Assembly: GCA_017463255.1 (NCBI GenBank)
Contig: JAFTPP010000011.1
Location: 202,152 to 266,151 of the forward strand
Direction: 5' to 3'
Origin: Lachnospiraceae bacterium
GTDB lineage: Bacteria > Bacillota > Clostridia > Lachnospirales > Lachnospiraceae
DNA length: 64,000 nucleotides
Under the pieces are notes generated by a model. It did not search any database. It saw only the letters and a program-made list of their open reading frames with translations, and was not told where the DNA came from. Made by a program: the position numbers and the translations under genes. Within the stretch, counting starts at the first letter, position 1, and every line of letters begins with the position of its first letter. Below, piece after piece: positions 43,801-52,931 of the stretch.

Positions 43801-44586
43801 ATGGCACCGATACAGGGAGTCTTTAAAAGATACGAAAAAAAATATCTTTTAACGCCTGAAAAATACCAAGCGGTTAAGACGGCAATAGAAGCACATATGA
43901 CTCAGGATATCTACGGTCTACATACAATTTGTAATATTTACTATGATACGGATACCTATGAGTTAATCAGAGCGTCGATAGAACGTCCGGTATACAAAGA
44001 GAAGTTCAGGGTCAGAAGCTACGGAATTCCCATGACGGATTCACAAGTCTTTTTGGAAATAAAAAAGAAGTTTAAGGGTGTTGTATACAAGAGAAGGATT
44101 GCAGCCCCTCTTTCGGATGCAAAAGCATATCTTGCAAAAACTGATGTAAGTGCTTTGCCCCGTTCACAGATATTAAATGAAATTGATTATATGTTAGACA
44201 GGGTTAAGCCGGAACCTAAGGTCTATATTGCTTATGACAGGATTGCCTACTACGGCAATGAAGACCCTAATCTGCGCGTCACCTTTGATACCAATATGCG
44301 GTACAGAGATTATGATCTGGAGCTTGATAAGGGAGATTACGGGAAACCTATATTGGATGAACCGTTTTATTTGATGGAAATTAAGATTCCCCAAGTTATG
44401 CCATTGTGGATGACAGGGATTTTAACACAATATCAGATTTATCCGACTTCTTTTTCTAAGTACGGTACCTGTTACAAAAAGGATATGTTACATAAGTTGG
44501 ATGAAAAGCTGCGGCAACGTGTGGAGGCTTACAATCCGAAAGAAACAATAAATAATGAGGATATGGGAGATATAAATTATGCTTGA
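43801..44586 (+). CDS. VTC-domain (polyphosphate polymerase-like) protein
   Basis: 261 residues of the tunnel-shaped triphosphate/VTC fold. Basic and acidic strands typical of the family are visible: RYEKKYLLTPEKY at the N terminus, YYDTDTYELIRASIERP, YKEKFRVRSYG, EIKKKFKGVVYKRR and LMEIKIP near the C terminus. In yeast this domain makes polyphosphate; bacterial members next to DUF4956 membrane proteins are of unproven function. The next gene overlaps by 8 bases, so coupling is certain. Cytoplasmic. Confidence 0.85.
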   Translation: MAPIQGVFKRYEKKYLLTPEKYQAVKTAIEAHMTQDIYGLHTICNIYYDTDTYELIRASIERPVYKEKFRVRSYGIPMTDSQVFLEIKKKFKGVVYKRRIAAPLSDAKAYLAKTDVSALPRSQILNEIDYMLDRVKPEPKVYIAYDRIAYYGNEDPNLRVTFDTNMRYRDYDLELDKGDYGKPILDEPFYLMEIKIPQVMPLWMTGILTQYQIYPTSFSKYGTCYKKDMLHKLDEKLRQRVEAYNPKETINNEDMGDINYA

Positions 44587-45277
44587 TAATATTTTTGGAA
44601 GTGTTTTGAATTTGACATCAAACGGAACAACAACATTAACCATCGAAGGAGCAATTGTATGTACACTGGCATCCCTTGTGATGGGTATGGTGATTGCCTT
44701 TGTGTATATGTATAAGAATACATATCGCAAAAGCTTTGTTATGACATTGGCTTTACTGCCTGCGATTGTACAGATTGTTATTATGCTCGTAAACGGTAAT
44801 CTGGGTGTGGGCGTGGCTGTAATGGGTGCCTTTAACCTGGTACGTTTCCGTTCAATACCGGGAAGTGCCCGCGAAATCGGAACCATTTTTATGGCTATGG
44901 CAATTGGTCTTACAACCGGAATGGGATACATAGGATATGGATTTGTGTTCCTGTTTATCCTTGCTATTGCTAATATTCTGCTTACAACATTCTCCTTTGG
45001 CGAAGGCTCTTTAGAAGAAAAAGAATTAAAAATTACAATTCCGGAAAACCTTGATTATGCAGATATTTTTGATGACTTGTTTGAAAAATATGCAAAAAAA
45101 GTAAGTCTTGTACAAGTAAGAACCGTAAATATGGGAAGCATGTTTGAGTTAAAATATATGGTACGTATGAAGTCGGATGTAAATGAAAAAGAATTTATAG
45201 ATGCAATACGTTGCAGAAACGGGAATTTGAATATTTCCATAGGAAGACCCCTTGTAAATTCTGCAGAAGTATTATAA
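44579..45277 (+). CDS. DUF4956-family membrane protein
   Basis: 232 residues with four hydrophobic segments in the N-terminal 140 (for example GAIVCTLASLVMGMVIAFV and IGLTTGMGYIGYGFVFLF), the conserved loop GAFNLVRFRSIPGSAREIG, and a soluble ferredoxin-like C-terminal domain of about 90 residues. Family members nearly always sit beside VTC-domain proteins and CotH or carbohydrate-binding-domain lipoproteins, exactly as here. Function unknown; a membrane partner for phosphate polymer or surface-protein modification has been the usual guess. Confidence 0.84.
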   Translation: MLDNIFGSVLNLTSNGTTTLTIEGAIVCTLASLVMGMVIAFVYMYKNTYRKSFVMTLALLPAIVQIVIMLVNGNLGVGVAVMGAFNLVRFRSIPGSAREIGTIFMAMAIGLTTGMGYIGYGFVFLFILAIANILLTTFSFGEGSLEEKELKITIPENLDYADIFDDLFEKYAKKVSLVQVRTVNMGSMFELKYMVRMKSDVNEKEFIDAIRCRNGNLNISIGRPLVNSAEVL

Positions 45278-45291
45278 AAGAGGTTATTTAA

Positions 45292-46839
45292 ATGAGAGAA
45301 TTAAAACAGCGCAGCAGTTACCTGCTTCTTGGGATGATGCTAACGATGTCACTTTGTGCATGTTCATTAACACAAGAGAAAAATGGGAAACCAGACACTC
45401 AGAATAATGCCGGAGTAACGGAACTTGCTACTTGGGTGAATGAAAACACTTTATTAAGCGAAGCAAGTAATTCGTCTTACAAAGAAGATACCGCTATAAA
45501 GATTACGGCAGAAGGAGATCAGTTTTCTTCTACCGGACGAGGAGTGGTGGTTTCGGGAAATACGGTTACCATTAATGCGGAGGGCTGCTATCTGTTAAGT
45601 GGCATTATGAATAATGGTCAGGTAATTGTGGATGCAGACAATGGAACAGATATCCGTTTGGTGTTGGATGATTTTGAAATACACAATGACGCAGGTGCTG
45701 CCATTTATGTTGCTAACGCTGGAACCATAACCATTACGTTAAAAGAGGGGACCAAGAATCTGTTAGAACAGACTGGAACAAATGCTTCCGGACAAGAAGT
45801 ACAGGATGCGGCCCTTTATTCTACGGATGACTTAATCATAAACGGAACCGGTACATTAAACATACTGGGTAATTACTGTCATGGAATTAAAGCAAAAGAT
45901 ACCTTGTTACTTACAGAGGCAACAATGGAAGTGAGTTCCAAAGAAGATGCCGTTAACGCCAATATGGATATATTGATGAAGTCCGGAACCTATAAAGTAT
46001 CAGCAGGTGATGATGGTGTCCACACGGATACAAATTTCACCGTACAGGGTGGAACCCTTGAAGTGATAAAGAGTTATGAAGGCTTAGAGGGAATGCAGGT
46101 TTGGATAGAAGGCGGAGAGATTACCGTTACTGCAAATGATGATGCTGTCAATATTGCATCCAATACAACTTCGGGGAATGGATTTGTGCTGGTAGTCAGT
46201 GGGGGAAAGACTAAAATCTTAGCCGGAGGCGATGGTATTGATTCGAACGGAAGTATCTATATGTCTGGCGGAGAGTTAGAAATATCAGGTCCAACCAATA
46301 GCGGAAACGGTTCTCTTGATTATACGGGAAGTTGTACTGTGCAGGGTGGAGTGTTTACTATGGCAGGAGCAGCAGGAATGGCTCAGACACCGGATAATAA
46401 TTCCACGCAGGTGGGAGTTATGGTTTATTTTAACGCTACTGTGGCAAAAGGAACTACGGTTAGCTTAAAGGACGAGAATAGTAATGAAGTAATCAGTATA
46501 ACACCGGAGGTTTCGTATCAATGTGCATATTTCAGCACACCGGAATTAAAACAGGGTGCGACCTATTCCTTGTGGCAGGGTGACACGAAAGCTTGTGATA
46601 TGGTCATGAATGGCACTATTAATTATTATTCTTCTGACGGAACGGAAAGACAGGGTGGCTTTGGCGGTTTCGGAGGCGGGATGCACCAGGGCGGCTTTGA
46701 CGGCGGAAAGGGTCCCGGAGGAAGAGGGCAAGGTGAATTTGACGACAGAGAGCAAGGAAGAGGCAAGATGCAACAGGACATGGAGCCACTGGAAGGAATG
46801 ACTCCGCCGGAAGGCATGACGCCACCGGACGGATTATAA
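45292..46839 (+). CDS. Carbohydrate-binding-domain lipoprotein with Gly/Pro-rich tail
   Basis: 515 residues. N-terminal signal with a lipobox-like SLCAC. The body (100-420) consists of repeating beta-strand units (GTITITLKEGTKNL, GTGTLNILGNYCHGIKAKD, DAVNANMDILMKSGTYKVSAG, GGDGIDSNGSIYMSGG), like a right-handed beta-helix; members are annotated carbohydrate-binding domain-containing proteins. The last 70 residues are low complexity: GGFGGFGGGMHQGG followed by charged residues and two EGMTPP repeats. Third gene of the VTC/DUF4956 operon. CotH-type kinases often take this place elsewhere, so it may be a surface substrate or partner. Confidence 0.8.
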   Translation: MRELKQRSSYLLLGMMLTMSLCACSLTQEKNGKPDTQNNAGVTELATWVNENTLLSEASNSSYKEDTAIKITAEGDQFSSTGRGVVVSGNTVTINAEGCYLLSGIMNNGQVIVDADNGTDIRLVLDDFEIHNDAGAAIYVANAGTITITLKEGTKNLLEQTGTNASGQEVQDAALYSTDDLIINGTGTLNILGNYCHGIKAKDTLLLTEATMEVSSKEDAVNANMDILMKSGTYKVSAGDDGVHTDTNFTVQGGTLEVIKSYEGLEGMQVWIEGGEITVTANDDAVNIASNTTSGNGFVLVVSGGKTKILAGGDGIDSNGSIYMSGGELEISGPTNSGNGSLDYTGSCTVQGGVFTMAGAAGMAQTPDNNSTQVGVMVYFNATVAKGTTVSLKDENSNEVISITPEVSYQCAYFSTPELKQGATYSLWQGDTKACDMVMNGTINYYSSDGTERQGGFGGFGGGMHQGGFDGGKGPGGRGQGEFDDREQGRGKMQQDMEPLEGMTPPEGMTPPDGL

Positions 46840-46855
46840 AATATAGAGATGCGAT

Positions 46856-46888
46856 AGGGCAAAGTGACAAAAACTTTGCCCTTTTTTT
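46856..46888 (+). terminator. Intrinsic terminator of the VTC operon
   Basis: AGGGCAAAGT (46856-46865) pairs with ACTTTGCCCT (46873-46882), then TTTTTT. Confidence 0.87.
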
Positions 46889-46904
46889 GATGAAAATTTA
46901 CTCA

Positions 46905-46933
46905 TTGACACTTGAAACAGACTGTGATAACTT
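46905..46933 (+). promoter_or_regulatory. Promoter of the secreted GH53 gene
   Basis: TTGACA at 46905-46910, 17-base spacer, TAACTT at 46928-46933. A LacI-type operator begins 8 bases after the -10. Confidence 0.72.
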
Positions 46934-46941
46934 TATGTTAA

Positions 46942-46957
46942 GCGCAACCGATTGCGC
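46942..46957 (+). promoter_or_regulatory. LacI-type operator, copy 1 (best palindrome)
   Basis: GCGCAACCGATTGCGC: perfect half-sites GCGCAA and TTGCGC around a 4-base centre, at the predicted transcription start of the GH53 gene. Binding by the repressor encoded at 51594 is inferred. Confidence 0.78.
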
Positions 46958-47030
46958 AAAAACTTGTACAATTTACGTCAATGGGTGGCAACGTTGAAAA
47001 GTTTAGGGTACATATTTTAGGAGGTTTTTT

Positions 47031-49034
47031 ATGAAAGGAAAAAAGCTTGTTAGTCTTATTCTTTCAACAGTTCTTGCATTTTCTTTGGTAGGATGCGGCG
47101 ATAAAAAAGAAGACGGTCCATATAAAGCAAAGATGCCTACAGGTGTTGAAAAAGCGGAAATTTTTGTAGAGCCGATTGAAGGCATTTCAGATGATTTTAT
47201 CAGAGGTGTAGATATCTCAAGTATTATTTCTGAAGAACAGAGTGGTGTAAAATATTATAATGAAGCAGGCGAGGAAGAAGATATCTTTAAAATTCTCGCA
47301 GATGCAGGTGTTAACTATATCCGTGTACGTGTATGGAATGATCCGTATAATAAGCAGGATATGGGATACGGTGGTGGAACAAACGATACAGCAAAAGCTG
47401 CTGAAATCGGAAAACGTGCCGCAGAGTATGGTATGAAATTATTGGTTGACTACCATTATTCTGATTTCTGGGCTGACCCGGGTAAACAGAAGTCTCCAAA
47501 AGACTGGGCACATAAGACATATGCAGACAAGGTTCAGGCTTGTTACGATTTTACTTATGAGAGTCTTAAGACTATCATCGATGCAGGTGCAGATGTAGGA
47601 ATGGTTCAGGTTGGTAACGAAACCAACAATGGTATGGCAGGTGAAACTGATTTTACAAGAATTGCTGAACTTATGAATCAGGGAAGCAAGGCAATCAGAC
47701 AGCTTGCTACAGAATATAACAAGGACATTCAGGTAGCAGTACACTATACAAATATTTCTGATTACAACGGAATTGACGGTGTTCTTAAAAAACTGGAAGA
47801 ACATCAGGTAGATTATGATATTTTCGGAATCTCATATTATATTTTCTGGCATGGTACATTTGAAAACCTTGAAGCAGTAATGCGCAATGTTGTTGATAAC
47901 TATGGCAAAAAAGTTATGGTAGCAGAAACATCTTATGCTTACACATTGGAAGAAGGCGATGGACATGGTAACAGTGTTGGTGAAGCTGACTTAAATAAGA
48001 ACTATGCTGCAACAGTACAGAGCCAGGCAACAGCTATTAGAGACGTAATGGCTACAGTTGCTAAGGTTGGTGAAAATGCACTTGGTGTATTCTATTGGGA
48101 GCCTGCATGGATTCCTGTAGAGGTAGTAGACTGGAATTCTGACAATTGGCAGGCAACAGTTGATTCTAACAAATTGAAATGGGAAGAATTCGGCTCAGGT
48201 TGGGCAAGCAGTTATGCATCAACTTTTGATAAAGATGATGCCGGACAGTATTATGGTGGTTCTTCGTGGGATAACCAGGCTATGTTTGACTTCTGGGGAC
48301 ATCCGCTTCCATCTTTGAATGTGTTTAAATGGGTTAAATACGGAACAGAATGTGATTTAAAAGTTGACTTTGTAAATGATATTGAATTAAAGGTTAACGT
48401 TGGTACAGAACTTGTAATGCCGGAAACAGTTGATGTTGTATACAATGACAGATCTAAAAACGGTCCTGCCAAAGTTACATGGGATGCAGCACAGGTTGCA
48501 GCTATTGATACAAGCGTTATGGCAGAACATAATGTTGTAGGTACCTTAGAAGACGGTTCTATCGTAAATTGCCATGTGGCTGTAGAATTTGTTAACTATG
48601 TGGAAAACGGAAGCTTTGAAGAAAAAGATACCAGTATGTGGAATGTTATCTATGAGACTGCTAATCCAACCGATTATCAGGTAAAAGAAACAGATGCATA
48701 TACAGGAACGACAGCTCTTCACTTCTATAGTACAGAAGAAGTGTACTTCCAGTTAGAGCAGACTATTACAGGCCTTGAAGATGGTAACTATTACTTTAGC
48801 TTAAAAGCACAGGGTGGCGATGTTGGTAAACAGGCAGTTACTTATGGTTATGTAAAAGTAGGAGATCAGGTTTATCAGGCAGACTTCAGCTTAACAGGCT
48901 GGTGTGTGTGGGATGAAGCAGTTATTGAAGAAATCCCTGTTACAGGCGGAGAAGTTACAGTTGGTGTATATTGCAAGACAGCAGCAAAAGGATGGGGAAC
49001 CATCGATGACTTCTACTTTGCACTTGTACAGTAG
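47031..49034 (+). CDS. ganB: Secreted GH53 endo-beta-1,4-galactanase lipoprotein with CBM-like tail
   Basis: Cuts beta-1,4-galactan outside the cell. 667 residues: signal with lipobox LVGC (Cys22), GH53 barrel from about 55 to 450, a small bacterial Ig-like domain (about 455-525, VYNDRSKNGPAKVTWD) and a C-terminal beta-sandwich (530-667, ENGSFEEKDTSMWN to WGTIDDFYFAL) resembling CBM61, which binds galactan. Acid/base Glu197 in VQVGNETNNG and nucleophile Glu299 in VMVAETSYAYT. Preceded by a promoter and LacI-type operator. Monocistronic with its own terminator. Confidence 0.92.
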   Translation: MKGKKLVSLILSTVLAFSLVGCGDKKEDGPYKAKMPTGVEKAEIFVEPIEGISDDFIRGVDISSIISEEQSGVKYYNEAGEEEDIFKILADAGVNYIRVRVWNDPYNKQDMGYGGGTNDTAKAAEIGKRAAEYGMKLLVDYHYSDFWADPGKQKSPKDWAHKTYADKVQACYDFTYESLKTIIDAGADVGMVQVGNETNNGMAGETDFTRIAELMNQGSKAIRQLATEYNKDIQVAVHYTNISDYNGIDGVLKKLEEHQVDYDIFGISYYIFWHGTFENLEAVMRNVVDNYGKKVMVAETSYAYTLEEGDGHGNSVGEADLNKNYAATVQSQATAIRDVMATVAKVGENALGVFYWEPAWIPVEVVDWNSDNWQATVDSNKLKWEEFGSGWASSYASTFDKDDAGQYYGGSSWDNQAMFDFWGHPLPSLNVFKWVKYGTECDLKVDFVNDIELKVNVGTELVMPETVDVVYNDRSKNGPAKVTWDAAQVAAIDTSVMAEHNVVGTLEDGSIVNCHVAVEFVNYVENGSFEEKDTSMWNVIYETANPTDYQVKETDAYTGTTALHFYSTEEVYFQLEQTITGLEDGNYYFSLKAQGGDVGKQAVTYGYVKVGDQVYQADFSLTGWCVWDEAVIEEIPVTGGEVTVGVYCKTAAKGWGTIDDFYFALVQ

Positions 49035-49071
49035 GATGAATATGTTGTAAACTAAGCTATGAAATAAAAAG

Positions 49072-49112
49072 AGAATGTACTTTTTCAATGGGAAAAAGTA
49101 CATTCTTTTTTT
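49072..49112 (+). terminator. Intrinsic terminator after secreted GH53
   Basis: A 15-pair perfect stem (49072-49086 with 49092-49106) followed by a run of seven T. Confidence 0.88.
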
Positions 49113-49137
49113 GTTGAGAGTGCTTGGACTTTGCCGG

Positions 49138-49278
49138 GACGGGGTCTGTACAGCGAAAAAATGTGAAAAGACCCCGTGAGGTGATTAATTAGAACAAAAA
49201 AGTGACATTTTGATGGCTATAGGGGTCTTTTTTGGTGATGATAAAGAATCATACCCCGCAAAATAGGTATATGCGGGG
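49138..49278. other. Intergenic stretch with several inverted GGGGTC/GACCCC elements
   Basis: No gene in 49,035-49,373. Beyond the terminators, AAAAGACCCC (49166-49175) can pair with GGGGTCTTTT (49222-49231), another GGGGTCT lies at 49141, and CCCCGCA (49254-49260) pairs with TGCGGGG (49272-49278). On the minus strand these lie downstream of the GH42 gene. Whether they form a regulatory RNA, a backup terminator or nothing is unclear. Confidence 0.4.
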
Positions 49279-49290
49279 GCTGGAAAACAA

Positions 49291-49351
49291 GAATAAAATG
49301 TAGGACCCCAGCAGTGAGAATGACTAAAAGCCATACTGCCAAAGTCCTACA
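49291..49351 (-). terminator. Probable terminator of the GH42 gene
   Basis: Minus strand: TGTAGGAC (49351-49344) pairs with GTCCTACA (49306-49299), inner stem GCAGT/ACTGC, then a T-rich tail (ATTTTATT). Confidence 0.6.
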
Positions 49352-49373
49352 CAAAGTACTGAAAAATCAGAGG

Positions 49374-51416
49374 TTAATTCTGTTCGATAATAATGAAATC
49401 CCATTCCTTTAAATAAATCTCTTTTCCGGCCTGAATGTTTTTTCCGGTAAGCACGTTGGTGCCGGATACATTAGGAACGAAAGAAACTTCTTCGTCGGAA
49501 TAGTTAAAGTAATAGGTGAGCTGTTTATTATTCTCATTGACGCCTGACTTAACAATGATAGGGAACTGTACTTCAGGAAGTATCAGTCCGATAGCGTTGC
49601 AGTAGCGTTCGATTAAGGCTTCCATATCCTGGGGATTCAGTGCGCATCCAAGATAACAGGTATCACCTTTTTGGTATTTATGATAAGTTGCTGCAGCATA
49701 TTTTGAATAGTGTTTATTGTCATAGCCAATCCAGGTTTCGCAACCGTCAGGGATGAGCAATTCTATAAAGTGTTCTGCATTAGAACCCGTTGAAAGCATA
49801 ACATTGGATGGTACGGTAAATTGCTGATAATACATTCCGAAGCATTCGTGCAATAAATGTGGCTGCTTGTCATGGTAGATTTTTAAGTGCTCATTGGAAA
49901 ATCCGGTTTTGAATGTGGATAACAAATGTCCACCGGCTGCAACATAGTTCTTTAATGCGTAGAGCAATTGTGCCGGAGCACTGTACATTGCAGGAGTAAT
50001 AATTAATTCATATTTTTCCAACAAGGAACAAACAGAAGATTGAGGATGCAGTGAGCTTCCTAACATATGTTCCATTAAATCATCAGCATGGAGTACATCG
50101 CATTCAAGGTTCAGACGGTAACATGCATCAAAAATCATTCTGAATATATCATTATAATCAAAACCGCCCGGATTTGGAGTTCCTGTTTCTAAAGAGAATT
50201 CCTGTAAACCAACAAGGGATTGATTGTCTAAAATAATGGCTGCTTTGCAGTTTTTCTTTAAGTTCTTTAATCTGTTTCCATGTGTGGCCAAGTCTTGTCC
50301 GATAGTGCAGGCCTCTAAGTAAGTGGCGTTTTCTGTAAGGTCATGACTTAACACACCCTTCCAATAGGATTCGATGGCATTGTGGATAGAATGCCAGTTC
50401 CAGTATAAAACTGAATTTGCACCGCTTGAAAAGTGGCTGAAGGCTTGTAAACGTAACTGCCCTTCATAAGGAAGCCATGTAATATTTCCTTGGGATTGTG
50501 TTTCTAATACGAAATAGTTATCACGCTTGATGGAACGTGCAATGGCGCCGCCCATGGCAATTTCTGCGCCTGTCAGCTTATCCTGGCTTAGGTGATAGAT
50601 ATCGCATCCTGCAACTGTCATGCATTTTGCTGCCTGATATTGATTTACTTCAGGCTGAAGACCATAAGAATAATCTTTCCATCCGTAATCGAAGTTTTGG
50701 GTAATAAACTGATCATCGGTTGCATATTCTCTTACAATACTTGCCTGCCACCATAAAAACTCTGTTACTAACATACGTTGGAATTTACGGAATTCTGCAT
50801 TTAAGCTTGCATTAATGGTTCCGCGTACATCCGGAAGATGATCCCAATCTGTAATTCTGTTGCTCCAATAATTCAAACCAAATTCAAGGTTTAAAGCATC
50901 CAGATTACCAAATTTTTGCTTCAGATATTCTGCGAAACGTTTCTGTACGCGTTCACCGCAGGTGTCATAGGATTTTGTTTCATTATCTAACTGGTATCCT
51001 ATGATGGTTTTTCTGCCTTTAATATGTTCTAACATGGCACGGATTATTTTTTCACAATGCTCCCTATAACCGGGATGGGTAATATCCATGTTTTGCCGGT
51101 GACCATATCTGCCGGGGCCGTCGTGGGTATCCGCAAGAATGTCAGGGTACTTCACGGTAAGCCAGTCCGGAATCGCATAAGTGGGCGTACCGATAATAAC
51201 ATCTAATTCGTATTTTTCACTGGCATCTAACATGGCATCCAAAAGTGAAAAGTCAAACCGGCCCTCCTTAGGCTCCCACGTACTCCATGTGGACTCACCG
51301 ATTCTGATTACATTCATGCCGGCCTTCTTCATAAGTTTAAAGTCTTCGTCTACCCGGTTGTATGGCATGTATTCCAAGTAGTAGGCACTTCCGTATAAGA
51401 TTTTATCTGTTCTCAT
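49374..51416 (-). CDS. ganA: GH42 beta-galactosidase
   Basis: Cytoplasmic family 42 enzyme, 680 residues, normal length, no signal peptide. It hydrolyses galacto-oligosaccharides from galactan. N-terminal barrel: YGSAYYLEYMPYNR, IRIGESTWSTWEP (37-49), acid/base Glu146 in YQLDNETKSY, nucleophile Glu305 in FVLETQSQGN. The trimerisation domain (about 390-600) and C-terminal beta domain follow. Divergent from the lacI-type gene; the shared 177-base spacer holds one operator serving both. Good AGG ribosome site before ATG (rc of CCTCCG). Confidence 0.92.
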   Translation of the reverse strand: MRTDKILYGSAYYLEYMPYNRVDEDFKLMKKAGMNVIRIGESTWSTWEPKEGRFDFSLLDAMLDASEKYELDVIIGTPTYAIPDWLTVKYPDILADTHDGPGRYGHRQNMDITHPGYREHCEKIIRAMLEHIKGRKTIIGYQLDNETKSYDTCGERVQKRFAEYLKQKFGNLDALNLEFGLNYWSNRITDWDHLPDVRGTINASLNAEFRKFQRMLVTEFLWWQASIVREYATDDQFITQNFDYGWKDYSYGLQPEVNQYQAAKCMTVAGCDIYHLSQDKLTGAEIAMGGAIARSIKRDNYFVLETQSQGNITWLPYEGQLRLQAFSHFSSGANSVLYWNWHSIHNAIESYWKGVLSHDLTENATYLEACTIGQDLATHGNRLKNLKKNCKAAIILDNQSLVGLQEFSLETGTPNPGGFDYNDIFRMIFDACYRLNLECDVLHADDLMEHMLGSSLHPQSSVCSLLEKYELIITPAMYSAPAQLLYALKNYVAAGGHLLSTFKTGFSNEHLKIYHDKQPHLLHECFGMYYQQFTVPSNVMLSTGSNAEHFIELLIPDGCETWIGYDNKHYSKYAAATYHKYQKGDTCYLGCALNPQDMEALIERYCNAIGLILPEVQFPIIVKSGVNENNKQLTYYFNYSDEEVSFVPNVSGTNVLTGKNIQAGKEIYLKEWDFIIIEQN

Positions 51417-51453
51417 AAAAACCTCCGTGTCTGTGAAAAATTAACAAAAACTA

Positions 51454-51483
51454 TTGACGAGCGGAAGAATTATCTGTTAATAT
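51454..51483 (+). promoter_or_regulatory. Promoter of the lacI-type gene
   Basis: TTGACG at 51454-51459, 18-base spacer, TAATAT at 51478-51483. The operator begins 7 bases downstream, so the repressor probably controls itself. Confidence 0.5.
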
Positions 51484-51490
51484 GCAAATA

Positions 51491-51506
51491 GGACAACCGC
51501 TTGCGC
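51491..51506. promoter_or_regulatory. LacI-type operator, copy 2 (shared, divergent)
   Basis: GGACAACCGCTTGCGC, matching the common CAACCGNTTGCGC core. It lies between the two divergent promoters and downstream of both -10 elements. Confidence 0.75.
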
Positions 51507-51510
51507 AAGT

Positions 51511-51539
51511 ATTATAGCATGATTTTTGGGGTTGGTAAA
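51511..51539 (-). promoter_or_regulatory. Promoter of the GH42 gene
   Basis: Minus strand TTTACC (51539-51534), 17-base spacer, perfect TATAAT (51516-51511), followed at once by the operator. Confidence 0.65.
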
Positions 51540-51593
51540 GCGCGAACGGAAAAGTTTTATTATGAAGGGTTTACCAGGAAGGTTTGAAGTACA

Positions 51594-52607
51594 ATGGGAA
51601 CAATAAATAGTGAGAAGAAAATCACAATCGGAGATATAGCGGATGCACTTGGAGTTTCTAAGACTACAGTATCCAGAGCGATTTCTGGAAAGGGAAGAAT
51701 CGGTGGCGAAACAAGGGACAAGATTATGCAATATATTGAAGAGCATAATTATCGCCCTAATGTTATTGCTAAGGGACTTGCAACCAGCAGAACATACAAT
51801 ATCGGCCTTACTATGCCGGGTGATTATGATTTGATTGATTTGCCGTTCTTCCAAAAATGTATGATGGGTGTTAGTGAGATGGCGTCTTCCATGGATTATG
51901 ATGTTATTATTTCAATGGTTTCTGCTAATGATATTTCACAGTTGGAAAGAATGATTAACAATCATAAAGTAGACGGAATCATATTAACAAGAACATTGGT
52001 ATCTGACCCGCCGGCAGAATTTTTAAAAGAGCATGATATTCCCTTTGTAGCCATTGGTACATCAAGTGACAAGCAGATTACCCAGATTGACAATGATCAC
52101 AGAGGTGCATGCAAGGAGCTTACTTCTATTTTATTAAGCCGCGGTGTGGGTAAGATGGCATTGATCGGAGGCAACCGTTCACATGTGGTAACCCAGAAAC
52201 GTCTCCAAGGATATTTTGATGCATTTGTAGACCGTGGAATGACAGTGGATAACGACTTAATCTATCTTGATATCGAAAGTAAGATTATGACGGATAAAAT
52301 AGTAGAAGAACTTTTGGATAAAAAAGTGGAATGCATTCTTTGCATGGATGATTCGATTTGCAGAAATGTTTTGAATAAATTAAAGAAATCACAAATCCGG
52401 GTTCCGCAAGATGTAAAAATCGCTTCATTCTATAATAGTAGCATGCTTGAGAATAACATTCCTGCAATTACATCTCTTCAGTTTGATGTAATGCGTTTGG
52501 GTGTAGTATCGTGCAGACTACTTTTGGAAAAGTTAGAAGGAAAAGAAGTTCCTCAGAGAACTCTTTTAGGATATGAAGTCAGCATGAAAGAGTCTACCCA
52601 GGTATAA
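51594..52607 (+). CDS. LacI/GalR-family transcriptional regulator of the galactan locus
   Basis: 337 residues. N-terminal HTH (TIGDIADALGVSKTTVSRAI, about 8-28) with hinge helix, then a periplasmic-binding-protein-like ligand domain. The hinge segment NVIAKGLATSRTYNIGL fits the family. It sits between GH42 and the ABC importer genes and is surrounded by copies of the operator, one directly at its own promoter. Likely a repressor released by galactobiose or another galacto-oligosaccharide, comparable to GanR. The start ATG follows GAAGTACA with only a weak site. Confidence 0.9.
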   Translation: MGTINSEKKITIGDIADALGVSKTTVSRAISGKGRIGGETRDKIMQYIEEHNYRPNVIAKGLATSRTYNIGLTMPGDYDLIDLPFFQKCMMGVSEMASSMDYDVIISMVSANDISQLERMINNHKVDGIILTRTLVSDPPAEFLKEHDIPFVAIGTSSDKQITQIDNDHRGACKELTSILLSRGVGKMALIGGNRSHVVTQKRLQGYFDAFVDRGMTVDNDLIYLDIESKIMTDKIVEELLDKKVECILCMDDSICRNVLNKLKKSQIRVPQDVKIASFYNSSMLENNIPAITSLQFDVMRLGVVSCRLLLEKLEGKEVPQRTLLGYEVSMKESTQV

Positions 52608-52710
52608 AAATACGAAAAAGTACGAAAAAGGACAACAATATATTGAAATGTCCGATAAAACAAACAAAAGTTGCGCAAAAAGGCAGAAAGCTATGTATGA
52701 ATGTTACAAA

Positions 52711-52745
52711 AAGTGTACATAATACCAATTGTATTATGTACACTT
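52711..52745 (+). terminator. Hairpin after the lacI-type gene
   Basis: A 15-pair perfect stem (52711-52725 with 52731-52745) with loop CAATT. The following ATTTAAA is only weakly T-rich, so termination strength is uncertain. Confidence 0.55.
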
Positions 52746-52809
52746 ATTTAAATGATAAGTACCCGCCGGAGTACTAAAAAAAGCGTCGAAAAGCTAATAA
52801 AAACGCGGT

Positions 52810-52825
52810 GTGCAACCGTGTGCGC
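52810..52825 (+). promoter_or_regulatory. LacI-type operator, copy 3 (upstream auxiliary)
   Basis: GTGCAACCGTGTGCGC with one mismatch in the right half, 160 bases before copy 4. A second CAACCG half-site follows directly at 52825-52830. Confidence 0.6.
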
Positions 52826-52845
52826 AACCGAAAAACAGGCAAAAA

Positions 52846-52860
52846 AAGGAAACGTTTTCC
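52846..52860 (+). promoter_or_regulatory. Possible cre (CcpA) site
   Basis: AAGGAAACGTTTTCC fits the cre consensus except at two positions and lies about 75 bases upstream of the binding-protein gene's promoter. A carbon-catabolite link would suit this locus, but the match is imperfect. Confidence 0.35.
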
Positions 52861-52931
52861 GAAAAATGTTTACAAAAACGTTTAAGTAAAAATGCACAAA
52901 AATGATAAGTAGTTATCAGTAAAAACATACA

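Noticed and set aside
46619..46870. Two overlapping minus-strand ORFs opposite the Gly/Pro-rich tail of the carbohydrate-binding lipoprotein
   Set aside because: Their composition is simply the complement of the low-complexity repeat; no ribosome site and no family resemblance.
52846..52885. A second cre site at the ACAAAAACGTTTAAG sequence just downstream of the first
   Set aside because: It misses the TG of the left half and has no symmetric right half.
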